NCBI RefSeq assembly: GCF_014695585.1
Contig: NZ_JACJON010000068.1
Span: 1 to 64,000 of the forward strand
Length of the DNA stretch: 64,000 nucleotides
Source of the DNA: Microcoleus sp. FACHB-831
Lineage (GTDB): Bacteria; Cyanobacteriota; Cyanobacteriia; Cyanobacteriales; FACHB-T130
Reading direction: 5' to 3'
How positions within the stretch are numbered: the stretch's first letter is position 1; the number at the start of each line of letters is the position of its first letter. The notes under the pieces were generated by a model. That model saw only the letters and a list, made by a program, of their open reading frames with translations, was not told where the DNA came from and did not search any database. Below are positions 54,588 to 63,942 of this stretch, one piece after another. The position numbers were made by a program, and so were the translations under genes.

Positions 54588-55384
54588 AGCAAAGTCCAGC
54601 CGCAATTCAATAAAGCTGTCATTACCGCAGCAATAATAACTCGTTTTATCATCCTCCAGCCTTGTTAATGTTTTAGCCTGAAAGTAATTGCGATCGCGTA
54701 AATAATTTTAATTCAAAAAAATCTCCAAACCCTCTATAACCAGAAAAATATAATTGCATAATTTTGCCTCCTCCCAACTATCAGCCATCCCCATAAAAAT
54801 ATAGCGACTAATGGCTATAAGTGCATCCCTTATCCTAAGAGCATGCCAAGCGATCTATTTCTTTGCCCCCCAGGAGTTTACTTATAGCTAGCAAGGATAA
54901 ATCTCAACTTTTAATTTTATTATCCCTGTCTATCCGATTATCGGTATCTAACCCTAAAACCTTACCTTCACCAACTATTGACCCGTAGACGTATCCCAAA
55001 ATTTCTGATATCATTGAATCGATAAGGAAGAAATATTTTGTAGTATTTATAACCAAAAATCAAACATTTAAATAATTTTTTTAATATTTAAAACAGGCTC
55101 AAATAAAAAATTTTTTAGTTAAAAGTACTTGACTCAAACTAAAAAAATGATATAATTAAATCGATGAGGAAGAACTATCGAGTAATATTTATTTGAGCAA
55201 TATTTCCATTATTTAATAATACCCCATAGTGCCCCACATAAGAGTAAACTCAGCTAAAAAATAAGTGGGTGCAGGTCGAGTAAAGGCAGACATCTGGGGA
55301 ATAGAAGCAGAATAATACAAAATTCCGATTGGTAATGAATGCAGGGTTTATCGCCGTTCCCGAACGAACAATCAACAATGAAAT
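54588..55384. other. long AT-rich intergenic region, no gene supported
   Basis: About 800 bases. A 29-codon minus-strand frame at 54563-54652 (MIKRVIIAAVMTALLN...) is hydrophobic with GGAGG touching its ATG, but overlaps the LpxB-like gene and is not accepted. The words TCGATAAGGAAGAA (55018) and TCGATGAGGAAGAA (55161) recur about 140 bases apart within AT-rich sequence. Nothing else recognised. Confidence 0.4.
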
Positions 55385-55768
55385 TTACTCCGATTTACCA
55401 TCGCGGCGACCTAGTTCGTAAATACCACCGCTCATACAGGCAATAATACCAACGCTGATTGCCCAACTGCGGCCTAAGCCAAGCTCTACACCATAGTTGA
55501 ACAATATCCCGGCGAAGAAAAAGGGCACAATGCTGAGCAATGAAGCATAGAAGGCGTTTTGGGATTCTCTAGCCTTGCGAGTGCGTTCAAACTCCGCAGT
55601 GGAAGTATAAAGCGATCGCTCTGCAAAATTAAACCAGTGGTTGAGTTTTTCAGTCACCCAATCACTAATCGGCGAGAAGCCTAAGTATAAAGCTAGCGAC
55701 CATAAAGCAGTACCAGCGATCGCAGTTGCATCTATGGCAAAGTTAAACGGGAAAATCTCAAAGAACAT
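55385..55768 (-). CDS. membrane protein of unknown function
   Basis: A 127-residue protein with membrane segments ATAIAGTALWSLALYLGFSP near the start and FYASLLSIVPFFFAGILFNY plus SWAISVGIIACMSGGIYELG near the end. The middle (LNHWFNFAERSLYTSTAEFE, RTRKARESQN) is charged and helical. It seems to be a conserved cyanobacterial protein, but no name or function is recognised. It is divergent from the M23 peptidase. Confidence 0.65.
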   Translation of the reverse strand: MFFEIFPFNFAIDATAIAGTALWSLALYLGFSPISDWVTEKLNHWFNFAERSLYTSTAEFERTRKARESQNAFYASLLSIVPFFFAGILFNYGVELGLGRSWAISVGIIACMSGGIYELGRRDGKSE

Positions 55769-55961
55769 GGGCAGCAGCTTATTGACTATTAAGAAATTTT
55801 ATTTCAATTCCTAATAGGTATTCAAGCCTAGAGGAGTATTTTAATAACCATAATAATCATTATTCGCTGGCAACAGCAGTTCAAATGTAGGAATATGGAT
55901 TACTGAGAATCGGCCAAAAGCAGGGTTAGAATATAAAGCCTGCAATTTGAACCCCCAAGTA

Positions 55962-56579
55962 ATGCTGACAATGTTATTGCCTCAGAAGAAAATAAAGCGC
56001 CTTATATTAGTGGCGATCGCAGTTGCGGCCAGTTTAGTAGCACTCGGAGGATTCGAGCAACAGGCGGTGAAAGCAGCAAGCAGTTGGAGGGGTGCTTCCT
56101 TCCCAGTAGAAAATTTTCGAGCCTACACATCTCTATTCGGCTATCGTCCATCTCCAACCGACGCCTCCGGGTGGGAATTTCATCGCGGCTTAGACATCGC
56201 TGCGCCAGAAGGCAGCTACATCCGCAACTGGTGGATGGGCAAAGTAGTCGAAGTCTCCGATAATACCCTCTGCGGTACATCAATCACCATCCAATCTGGC
56301 CAATGGCGACACATCTACTGCCACATGAAAGGGCACGTAGAAAAAGCCTCCGCAGGTCAATATCTAATTGACCGCGAAGGCGGTATCCAAATCTGGCAAG
56401 GCGGGCAAATCGCAACTGGCGCTAGGATTGGCCGCGTAGGAATGACAGGCAGAACCACTGGCCCCCACCTGCACTGGGGTTTAAAGTACGCCAACAACTA
56501 TGTAGACCCTGCCGAAGTGCTGCGGCAGATGTACGGCCAAGCGGTCAAAGTTAAGCAAGGCACTGGCCGTCAAGAGTAA
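55962..56579 (+). CDS. M23 family metallopeptidase (LytM-like), exported
   Basis: A protein of about 205 residues. A signal peptide (LILVAIAVAASLVALGGF) is followed by an M23/LytM domain: FHRGLDIAAPEGSYIRNWW gives the His and Asp zinc ligands, and GPHLHWGLKY gives the final H-x-H motif. M23 enzymes cut peptide cross-links in peptidoglycan or act as LytM regulators of amidases. The zinc ligands appear complete. The start is ATG 55962; a TTG at 55947 and an ATG at 55971 are alternatives, and none has a clear ribosome site. The stop lies nine bases from the convergent ftsH stop. Confidence 0.88.
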   Translation: MLTMLLPQKKIKRLILVAIAVAASLVALGGFEQQAVKAASSWRGASFPVENFRAYTSLFGYRPSPTDASGWEFHRGLDIAAPEGSYIRNWWMGKVVEVSDNTLCGTSITIQSGQWRHIYCHMKGHVEKASAGQYLIDREGGIQIWQGGQIATGARIGRVGMTGRTTGPHLHWGLKYANNYVDPAEVLRQMYGQAVKVKQGTGRQE

Positions 56580-56587
56580 CGGGCTGC

Positions 56588-58534
56588 TTAATTGGAAACC
56601 GCCAACTGTTTAGCAGGCAGCTCGGTATATTCAGCAACCAAGCGGCGGAATTCATCGCCCTCGATGGTTTCCTGATCCAGTAGCAAATCCACCAGGCGGT
56701 CTACTACGACGCGGTTCTCGCGAAGAATGCGACGGGCTTCCTCATAGCAACTAACTGCCATCTCGCGCACTTGTCGATCGATTTTGACCGCCACTTCTTC
56801 GGAGTACTCCGAGCGATCCATCCAATCTCGACCTAGAAACACTTCGGTATTCGGGCTTTCCAAGGCGATTGGCCCCAATTCAGACATACCGTAGCGTGTC
56901 ACCATCTCGCGAGCTAGGTTAGCTACCATTCTGATATCGGCGCTGGCTCCATTGGTAACTTCTGCATCCCCGAATACCTCGGCTTCCGCAGCCCTGCCAC
57001 CTAAAGCAACAGTCAGGCGATCGCGCAGCCAACCCTTAGTATACAAACCGCTATCAATTATGTCCTCATCAGGTACAGATTGGGCAAAGCCGCCGATACC
57101 GCCAGAACGCGGAATAATAGTGACTTTGTTCAGCGGGTCTGAGTTTTTCAGAAGCGTAATCAGGAGAGCGTGGCCGATTTCATGGTAAGCAAGCAACCGC
57201 TTTTTCTTACCATCTAAGAGGGGAGTCAGAGACAGACCAATGGTGATGCGGTCGATGGCATCGGCAATCTCCAAAGGCGTTATCGCTTCTTTGCGTCGGC
57301 GTGCTGTCAAGATTGCTGCTTCGTTGAGCAGATTCGCTAAATCTGCACCGGAAAACCCAGGGGTGCGCCGCGCGACGGCTTCGAGGGATACTTCCTCAGA
57401 CATCTTCTTGTTGCGAGCGTGAACCTGCAAAATTCCCACGCGACCCTGATAGCTGGGCAGATCGACCATTACCTGACGGTCAAAACGCCCCGGACGTAGC
57501 AAGGCTGCATCCAGCACGTCGGGACGGTTAGTGGCCGCAATTATGATAATGCCCGTGTTACCCTCGAAGCCGTCCATTTCGGTTAGTAACTGGTTGAGGG
57601 TCTGTTCGCGCTCGTCGTTACCCCCCCCTATCCCCGTCCCGCGTTGGCGTCCAACTGCATCGATTTCGTCGATGAAGATGATGCAGGGGGCGTTTTCTTT
57701 AGCTTTTCTGAATAGGTCGCGCACGCGGGAAGCACCTACGCCTACGAACATCTCGACGAATTCGCTGCCAGAGATGCTGAAGAAAGGCACGCCAGCTTCA
57801 CCAGCGATCGCTTTAGCTAGTAGTGTTTTACCAGTTCCCGGAGGGCCTACTAACAACACGCCTTTAGGAATTTTTGCACCAACAACCGTGAATCGTTCCT
57901 GTTGTTTGAGGAAGCTTACCACTTCTTGTAGTTCTTCTTTCGCTTCTTCGATGCCAGCCACATCGCTGAACATCACCCCGGTTTTCGCTTCCATTTGGAA
58001 TCGCGCCTTGGATTTGCCGAAGTTCAGCGCCTGACCAGAAGCGTTGCCGCTTCGCCGCAGGATCGTACCCAATCCTACAAGTAGTAACAACACTAATAAT
58101 AAGTTTGCTGCCAAACTCACCGCGTTACTGCGATCCGCAGAGCGTCGAACCTCTAGCGCAATGCCCTTGCTACGGATTTTCTCAATTAGCTCTGGGTTTT
58201 GCTCCAGCAGAACCACTTCCTTGGAAGCGGTGTCCTTTTGCCCTTTCAAAGTGACTTTGGCAATCTGGGTTGCTGTATCGATTTCCACATTGCTGACTTG
58301 ACCAGCATCGATTTTTTTGAGCAAATCCCCATAGGTGAGGTTTTTCTGCTGTCCAAACGCTACTTCCCCAGTCCCCAGCAGCACTCCCTGGAAAATCATC
58401 ATACTGGCGGCAAGACGCCAAAGCAGTCGCGGCGCGGCGGCTTTAGTTTGTGATGACGGCATCTTGCCATTCTTTAATTGATTTTTTGCCGATTCTTGCC
58501 CCATCAATGTTTTAATCCAGGAACTATTATTCAT
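56588..58534 (-). CDS. ftsH: ATP-dependent zinc metalloprotease FtsH
   Basis: A 648-residue membrane-bound AAA protease. Two membrane helices lie at about 40-60 ([18 protein letters not shown]) and 149-168 ([20 protein letters not shown]). The AAA core has Walker A GPPGTGKT at 230-237, Walker [17 protein letters not shown] and the [13 protein letters not shown]. The protease has HEIGH near 450, the zinc-binding HExxH. It degrades membrane proteins such as damaged photosystem II D1. Cyanobacteria have four FtsH proteins; which one this is cannot be settled. The N-terminal extension before the first helix (about 35 residues) is longer than in most. Confidence 0.95.
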   Translation of the reverse strand: MNNSSWIKTLMGQESAKNQLKNGKMPSSQTKAAAPRLLWRLAASMMIFQGVLLGTGEVAFGQQKNLTYGDLLKKIDAGQVSNVEIDTATQIAKVTLKGQKDTASKEVVLLEQNPELIEKIRSKGIALEVRRSADRSNAVSLAANLLLVLLLLVGLGTILRRSGNASGQALNFGKSKARFQMEAKTGVMFSDVAGIEEAKEELQEVVSFLKQQERFTVVGAKIPKGVLLVGPPGTGKTLLAKAIAGEAGVPFFSISGSEFVEMFVGVGASRVRDLFRKAKENAPCIIFIDEIDAVGRQRGTGIGGGNDEREQTLNQLLTEMDGFEGNTGIIIIAATNRPDVLDAALLRPGRFDRQVMVDLPSYQGRVGILQVHARNKKMSEEVSLEAVARRTPGFSGADLANLLNEAAILTARRRKEAITPLEIADAIDRITIGLSLTPLLDGKKKRLLAYHEIGHALLITLLKNSDPLNKVTIIPRSGGIGGFAQSVPDEDIIDSGLYTKGWLRDRLTVALGGRAAEAEVFGDAEVTNGASADIRMVANLAREMVTRYGMSELGPIALESPNTEVFLGRDWMDRSEYSEEVAVKIDRQVREMAVSCYEEARRILRENRVVVDRLVDLLLDQETIEGDEFRRLVAEYTELPAKQLAVSN

Positions 58535-58856
58535 ACGAATTCCCCTAGCCTGCTGCCTTGACTCAACTTTTAAGTGCTAAAGTTCCACGTTGGATACTTT
58601 GGGCACGAGTTGAGCTTACTTTGTTCTAGTTTAACTTTCTCACTCAAAGCCGCATCTGCCCACCGATGCGGCTTGTGTTTCCACAAATCCTCATTGACGC
58701 ATTCTGCCGCTTATTGCTATATTTATTGTACTCATAACGACTTCATTTTGTTTGGTAAATGGTATTGATAGTACGCGCAAAACGAAAAAGAATTTATATT
58801 TTGCAACCAAATATTTTTGCTTATAGTCCAGATTGCATTAACCCTAAGAGAGATAT
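58535..58856. other. divergent promoter region
   Basis: About 320 bases between leftward ftsH and rightward FMN reductase. GCATCTGCCCACCGATGCGGC near 58652 is a small inverted repeat (GCATC/GATGC). AAGAGAG lies seven bases before the reductase ATG. No RNA gene recognised. Confidence 0.4.
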
Positions 58857-59402
58857 ATGGTCAGAATTGTGGGAATAAGCGGTAGTTTAAGGCCAGATTC
58901 GTATAGCTACAAAGCTTTGAGTTTGGCAGCAGCGCGATCGCAAGCTCTAGGTGCTGAAGTGGAGATTTTAGATTTGCGACAAATGCAGCTACCCTTTTGC
59001 ACCGGGGAAAAAGAATATCCAGATTACCCTGATGTCGAGCGGTTGCGCGATGTAGTAAACCGCGCCGATGGTTTAATTTTGGCAACGCCAGAATATCACG
59101 GCAGCCTCAGTGGTGTCATGAAAAACGCACTAGACCTAATGAGTTTTGACCAACTAAGTAACAAAGTTAGCGGCCTAATTAGCATATTAGGCGGTCAGTC
59201 CAACAGCAACGCCCTCAACGATCTGCGGGTGATTCTGCGCTGGGTACATGGGTGGGTAATTCCAGAGCAAATTGCCATAGGTCAAGCTTGGCAAGCCTTT
59301 GGCCCAGATGGAAAACTGCTTGATGAAAAACTCTCCGAGCGGTTCGATCAGTTTACTCAAAGCTTAGTAGAAAATACCCGCAAAATTCGAGGTGTTTCCT
59401 AA
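58857..59402 (+). CDS. NADPH-dependent FMN reductase
   Basis: A 181-residue flavodoxin-like reductase. The FMN phosphate loop is GISGSLRPDSYSYKAL at residues 6-21, and LILATPEYHGSLSGVMKNAL near 75-94 is the family signature (TPEYxxxxxGxxKNALD). It reduces FMN, quinones or chromate with NADPH in relatives. Length is typical. AAGAGAG precedes the ATG. A strong hairpin terminator follows, shared with the convergent chelatase. Confidence 0.93.
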   Translation: MVRIVGISGSLRPDSYSYKALSLAAARSQALGAEVEILDLRQMQLPFCTGEKEYPDYPDVERLRDVVNRADGLILATPEYHGSLSGVMKNALDLMSFDQLSNKVSGLISILGGQSNSNALNDLRVILRWVHGWVIPEQIAIGQAWQAFGPDGKLLDEKLSERFDQFTQSLVENTRKIRGVS

Positions 59403-59409
59403 TAGAAAA

Positions 59410-59432
59410 TAGGGTGGGCAATGCCCACCCTA
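59410..59432. terminator. bidirectional terminator between convergent genes
   Basis: TAGGGTGGGCA (59410-59420) is complementary to TGCCCACCCTA (59422-59432). ATTTATTAATTAA follows on the plus strand. It lies between the FMN reductase and chelatase stops. The same GGGTGGGCA..TGCCCACC word occurs near 35667, so it is also a dispersed repeat. Confidence 0.75.
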
Positions 59433-59440
59433 TTTATTAA

Positions 59441-60631
59441 TTAATGATGATGACCGTGGTCGTGGTGATGACCATGGTCGTGGTGATGACCGTGGTCGTG
59501 GTGATGATCGTGGTCGTGGTCGTGATGATGGGCTTGAGCCGCAGCCAGTTGGGGATTAACAACTAGGGCTTGCTCTGAGAACAGCGCCTCAATTTGAGGA
59601 TTAGCCCACTCAGCCGCCATTTTCAGAAATTCTGGATTGTCGTTGACGCACTTCATTTGCACGTAGGTCACTTCAGGATGACGGCGGCGCAAACCATGAA
59701 TTATGTGGTCAACATCCAACAAAGTTTCGTGATTTTCTGTAGCAAAGCCAATCGGCATGTAGACAAGCGCTGTCGCACCCAATTGAATTAGGTTTTCCGA
59801 AGCTTGATTGGCATCTGGTTGAGTCCATTCAATCAGCGGCGTGTCGTGGTTAAGCCAACCAACGGAAATTAGAGGATACTTGTTAATCAGCTTATCCCTT
59901 ACTTTGTCGTAGAGCGCTTGGCTTTCGGTGATGCCAGAGGTAAAGCCTTTTGCCTTGTGGGGACAACCGTGATTCATCAGCACGATACCAGTTTGGGAAG
60001 GCAAGTGCGCCACTGTCAAATCGCGGGCAATTTTCTCCTCGACCATTTGAGCCAGCAGATCGATGTAAGCTGGTTCGTTGTAGAAGGAGGGGATGTAACG
60101 CTGCCCTTTAACCCAGTGTTCGCTACCATCAACCAGTTGGGCTAAAGCGTTGTTGACTTGCTCTACAGCAATGCCGCTGGTGAAGATGGAATCTACCACC
60201 AAGAGGGGATAAATCAGCAGTTTGTCGAAGCCTTCAGCTTTGATTTCGGCGAGGACTTGTGAGGGGAGGAAGGGGGCGCAGAAGTTGAAAGCTTTGAAGA
60301 CTTTGACGCGATCGCCCCACTTTTCTTGTAAATTCTTTTCAATACCAGCCCGCTGCTGTTCAAAAATGGCGTTGTGCGGTGAAATAAAATTACCGTGCTG
60401 GTGGCTCCACTCGTGTAAGTCAAAAATTGCCAGCAGCTTCGCCAGAGGTGGATACAGCCAGGTTGGTACGGGCGCAAACTTAGCCGTGAGTAGATTTAAA
60501 GCTTGTTCGTTGTAGTTGGCGAAGTCTTCGTAACTTTCTACTTCGCCGTAGCCCATCAGCAAAACTGCTACCCTGTCGTTACCAGAGCTAGCGTTGAATG
60601 TTTGTTGTACTTTTTCCGGGGTGGCAACCAC
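59441..60631 (-). CDS. ferrochelatase-like protein with histidine-rich tail
   Basis: A 396-residue class II chelatase-like protein. Residues 20-340 have the repeated ferrochelatase fold: VAVLLMGYGEVESYEDFANY, KLLIYPLLVVDSIFTSGIAV, GIVLMNHGCPHKAKGF (a chelatase-type N/H motif) and ALVYMPIGFATENHETLLDV, where the H/E pair matches the ferrochelatase metal site. The tail has 20 His, 6 Asp and 3 Gly in the last 29 residues (HHHDHG units), like the metal-storing tails of some CbiX-type chelatases. The metal could be Co, Ni or Fe; the main hemH is presumably elsewhere. The start is GTG 60631, with GAGGA upstream; a longer TTG frame to 60769 starts inside a TTGACA hexamer. Confidence 0.72.
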   Translation of the reverse strand: MVATPEKVQQTFNASSGNDRVAVLLMGYGEVESYEDFANYNEQALNLLTAKFAPVPTWLYPPLAKLLAIFDLHEWSHQHGNFISPHNAIFEQQRAGIEKNLQEKWGDRVKVFKAFNFCAPFLPSQVLAEIKAEGFDKLLIYPLLVVDSIFTSGIAVEQVNNALAQLVDGSEHWVKGQRYIPSFYNEPAYIDLLAQMVEEKIARDLTVAHLPSQTGIVLMNHGCPHKAKGFTSGITESQALYDKVRDKLINKYPLISVGWLNHDTPLIEWTQPDANQASENLIQLGATALVYMPIGFATENHETLLDVDHIIHGLRRRHPEVTYVQMKCVNDNPEFLKMAAEWANPQIEALFSEQALVVNPQLAAAQAHHHDHDHDHHHDHGHHHDHGHHHDHGHHH

Positions 60632-60861
60632 GTCGCATTCCTCAACTTGAGTAATTTCTAAAGCAGAGTGGAGAGCCGGGTCATAGCATTGTTGTTTGGC
60701 TTCAGTCCCTTGAAGCGCCACTCCTGCTTTTATAGGGTAACATCCCCCCAGTAGGGATATGCTTGTCAACCTTGCCCAGGAATCACTACTATTACATTCG
60801 TTTTTCTTATAAAATTCATCCTCCAGAAGATTTAAACATTAACAGGAGCGGACAGCCGCGT
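60632..60861. other. upstream region of the chelatase
   Basis: The minus strand carries TTGACA at 60769-60764, a likely -35 box. If the chelatase starts at GTG 60631, a leader of about 100 bases with several short complementary words (CCCTACTGGGGGG, GGAGTGGCGC) lies between. A metal- or cofactor-sensing leader is possible, but it did not match cobalamin or other riboswitch cores that I know. Confidence 0.3.
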
Positions 60862-63800
60862 TTAGCGGGATACGTTAACGCGATCGCGCCCCTCCTGTTT
60901 AGCACGATAAAGCGCCGCATCAGCCGCCTCGATCACCGCCCCACCCGTCGTGCCATGATCTGGAAAGACTGCCACCCCCAGCGAGAGGGTAATGCAACCG
61001 AGACTCTGACGGCGATGAAGCAAATTCAGGTGCTTAACCCCTTCCCGGATTTGCTCGGCTCTTTGAGAGGTTATTTCTAGAGAAGCTTCTGGCAAAATCA
61101 GCGTAAACTCCTCTCCCCCGTAGCGACAGGCAATATCTGAACCCCGGACGTGTTTGTTGATAAACATCCCTAATTCCCGCAGCACGGAATCGCCTGCCTC
61201 GTGACCAAAGGTGTCATTAAATCGTTTAAAGTGGTCAACGTCTAGCATGATCACGCCTACACTTTGGTTCTGGCGGGCTGCTCGATGTATCTCCCGTTCT
61301 AGAGATTCTTCGAGGTAACGACGATTAAATAAACCCGTGAGCGAATCGCGGATGCTCTGCTGCTTGAGAGCTTCGTGCAATTTTAAGTTTGCCAGCGCCA
61401 AAGCAATATGTTCGGCAACCGTTACAGCTAGCTGTTGTTTTGCTTCTGTAAATAGTCCCTGGTGTTGCGAACATAAATACAGCACGCCCAACGCTTCCCC
61501 CTGTGCCATCATGGGGACGCAGAGAAAGTCACTGCTTGATGAGTCCGGGTGGATGTGCTTGCATGGCAAACTACCGCGATCGGATGAAACAAAATGCGAG
61601 TGTCCGCGTCGCAGCGCCCAACATTCATTAGGTGTAAACAATTTGTGGGTATCGAGCGTCTCGTCACCCCAGGTAGCAACAGCCTCAACTAGGGTTTGTG
61701 AGGAACTAATAACAAACACCGCACCAGATACATCTGGGAATAGAGGCTGTACCAATCGAGCGATCGCGCTATGAGCTTCTTCAATCGTCAAACAAGCTTG
61801 CAGAATATCGCTCATTTCAGCCAACAGCACAATTTCGCTGTTGCGTTGTTCCAGTTCGTTCACCCAACTTGTGAGTTTTTCATTAGCAGCACGCAACGCC
61901 TCCTCAGTCTGCACTTGCTCGGTAATATCGCGCAGAATGACGGTAAATATTTTTTCGTCTTCCAATTCAAGTTGCGAAATCGATGCTTCAGCGGGGAACT
62001 CAGTACCATTTTTACGACGACCAAAAATCTTGCCCCGTTCGCCCATCTTCCTCGCTAGCCCGCTAGATTTGGAATATTCAGCAATATGCTGATAATGAGC
62101 AGAAGCACAACGCTCTGGCAACAGCAAGCTCAGTGGTTGATTTAAAACTTCTAGAGCATTGTACCCAAAAATCCTTTCTGCCCCTTGATTGAATAGCGTG
62201 ATCTGTTGGGTTTGATTGATGGAAATAATCGCATCTGAGGCAATATCGAGAATCGCAGCCAGACGGATACTCGAAGCAATTAGAGCTTCTTGTACTTTCT
62301 TTCGTTCTGTGATGTCTGTATTGATTTTGAGAACTTCTATAGGCCTGCCGCGCAAGTCTCGTTTCACTGTCCAACGACTAGCGATCGCAATCGAGGAACC
62401 GTCTTTTTTACTGTCGATTAGTTCGCCTTGCCAATATCCATGCTGCAAAAGAAATTCGTTTATTTTTGCTTGTGGTTTCGGAAATTGCGTTCGCAGTAAT
62501 GTATTGATTTCTTTTCCCAAAGCCTCGGCTTTCGTCCATCCATACATTTCCTCTGCACCGCGATTCCAAAAAGTAATTATATTTTTTAAGTCGAGAGTGA
62601 CGATCGCATCGTGAGCAAGATCTAGCAGTTCGGCCTGGTCTTGTAATTTCTTATCAGCGCGATCGCGCTCGAATAGTTGGTATTCTAGCTTTTCATTAGC
62701 GTGCTTTAATTCTTTGGTACGTTGCACAACTCTATTTTCTAAATCATCTTTAGCTTTTTGCATTCCTGCAAAAGCCTGCTTCCGACTTGATATGTCTTCT
62801 ATAATTACAACAAAATACTTTGGCTCGCCTGTCGCCGTGCGTATTAACGATAGGTTGAGATTAACCCAAGCGTGGGAATCGTCTTTGCGGATGTAGCGGG
62901 TTTCTATTAAGTAATTGCAAGCCTTGCCAGCTAATATCTGACGAATGCCCTCAAGGATGATATCGATGTCGTCAGGATGGGTAATATTTTGAAATTTTAG
63001 CTGTAATATTTCGGCAGCAGTGTAACCAAGTATTTCGCAAAGTTTTGGATTAGCCAACATCCACTTACCATCTAACGACATATGTGCCATACCTACAGTG
63101 GCTTGGTTGAATGTGGCGCGGAATATTTGCCCGCTTTCTTGCAGCGTTTCCTCCATTCTCTTGCGAGTAGTAATATCTTGGGCTATGACTATTCCGGCAT
63201 AAATTTCTCCCTGTTCGTTTTTTACCGGAAGTGTATGTATTTGGTAAATACAGTCAGCGTAGGCTAGTTCTAATATGGTTGCCTCTCCGGCTAATGCTGC
63301 TCGATAATTTGGCTCAAGCGCCGCACAGGTTTCGGGGGGGAATGTTTCCCAAATCGTTTTCCCTTCCAATTGCTCTTTTGAAAGACCAACTTCTGTTAAT
63401 CCTTTACCGCCAGCCCTAGTGCAACGCAGATCTAGATCGAATAATAAGACTGCGCCGTTAGGAAAATTTTTGACTAGGGTGCGGTATTGTTCTGTACTTT
63501 TGCGAAGTTCTGCTTCTGCTGGCTGTCGGTGTATTATTTCACTTTCCAGTTTTCGCGTTTCAACTGCCAGACTCGGAAAGGCTAGTGCTTTGGGCAGCAA
63601 TAATATTAACTGCACGGCTGTGCAGGCTAAGATTATGGCGGCGATCGCCAGGCAGATACCCGACAGCCAGTAGCTAGGATGCCACAGCGTCGAAACTTCC
63701 AGTATGTGAATAGTGCCACAAGCGACGCTCAAGGTGCTAAGTAGCAACAATATCCCTCTGTATGGGAAATCCCCGCGCTTGCGAAGAAAATAAACTATAG

Positions 63801-63942
63801 TTAAGGCTATTAAATAATAAGCAAGTGCAATTAAAGATGCAGATATGATATGCACCCACGCTAACTGTGGCGGCCATTGAGAGCAAATACTATAAGGGAT
63901 TAACTTTCCTGAGACAAAAAGATCGTAGAAAAATTTCTGCAT
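60862..63942 (-). CDS. ethylene-receptor-like membrane domain, PAS repeats, GAF and GGDEF (diguanylate cyclase)
   Basis: A 1026-residue sensor. Residues 20-125 form three membrane helices resembling plant ETR1: SQWPPQLAWVH, AYYLIALTIVYFLRKRG, FPYRGILLLL and ACGTIHILE, so the copper-ligand pair Cys/His is kept (C75, H79). Four PAS domains follow (about 145-275, 276-395, 435-555, 560-690), linked by helices, then a GAF domain (about 705-850). The GGDEF domain ends the protein, with RYGGEEF and the inhibitory I-site RGSD just before it, so it should make c-di-GMP with product inhibition. No EAL domain is present. The position matching ETR1 Asp25 is Ala35, so ethylene binding is uncertain. Confidence 0.88.
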   Translation of the reverse strand: MQKFFYDLFVSGKLIPYSICSQWPPQLAWVHIISASLIALAYYLIALTIVYFLRKRGDFPYRGILLLLSTLSVACGTIHILEVSTLWHPSYWLSGICLAIAAIILACTAVQLILLLPKALAFPSLAVETRKLESEIIHRQPAEAELRKSTEQYRTLVKNFPNGAVLLFDLDLRCTRAGGKGLTEVGLSKEQLEGKTIWETFPPETCAALEPNYRAALAGEATILELAYADCIYQIHTLPVKNEQGEIYAGIVIAQDITTRKRMEETLQESGQIFRATFNQATVGMAHMSLDGKWMLANPKLCEILGYTAAEILQLKFQNITHPDDIDIILEGIRQILAGKACNYLIETRYIRKDDSHAWVNLNLSLIRTATGEPKYFVVIIEDISSRKQAFAGMQKAKDDLENRVVQRTKELKHANEKLEYQLFERDRADKKLQDQAELLDLAHDAIVTLDLKNIITFWNRGAEEMYGWTKAEALGKEINTLLRTQFPKPQAKINEFLLQHGYWQGELIDSKKDGSSIAIASRWTVKRDLRGRPIEVLKINTDITERKKVQEALIASSIRLAAILDIASDAIISINQTQQITLFNQGAERIFGYNALEVLNQPLSLLLPERCASAHYQHIAEYSKSSGLARKMGERGKIFGRRKNGTEFPAEASISQLELEDEKIFTVILRDITEQVQTEEALRAANEKLTSWVNELEQRNSEIVLLAEMSDILQACLTIEEAHSAIARLVQPLFPDVSGAVFVISSSQTLVEAVATWGDETLDTHKLFTPNECWALRRGHSHFVSSDRGSLPCKHIHPDSSSSDFLCVPMMAQGEALGVLYLCSQHQGLFTEAKQQLAVTVAEHIALALANLKLHEALKQQSIRDSLTGLFNRRYLEESLEREIHRAARQNQSVGVIMLDVDHFKRFNDTFGHEAGDSVLRELGMFINKHVRGSDIACRYGGEEFTLILPEASLEITSQRAEQIREGVKHLNLLHRRQSLGCITLSLGVAVFPDHGTTGGAVIEAADAALYRAKQEGRDRVNVSR

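Noticed and set aside
54563-54652. A 29-codon hydrophobic frame on the minus strand, MIKRVIIAAVMTALLN
   Set aside because: It overlaps the end of the LpxB-like gene antisense, and GGAGG directly touches the ATG with no spacing. It does not match small photosystem or cytochrome b6f subunits I know.
60632-60769. A cobalamin riboswitch before the His-tailed chelatase
   Set aside because: The expected conserved core words of the cobalamin riboswitch were not found in order; only vague similarity in short GC-rich words.
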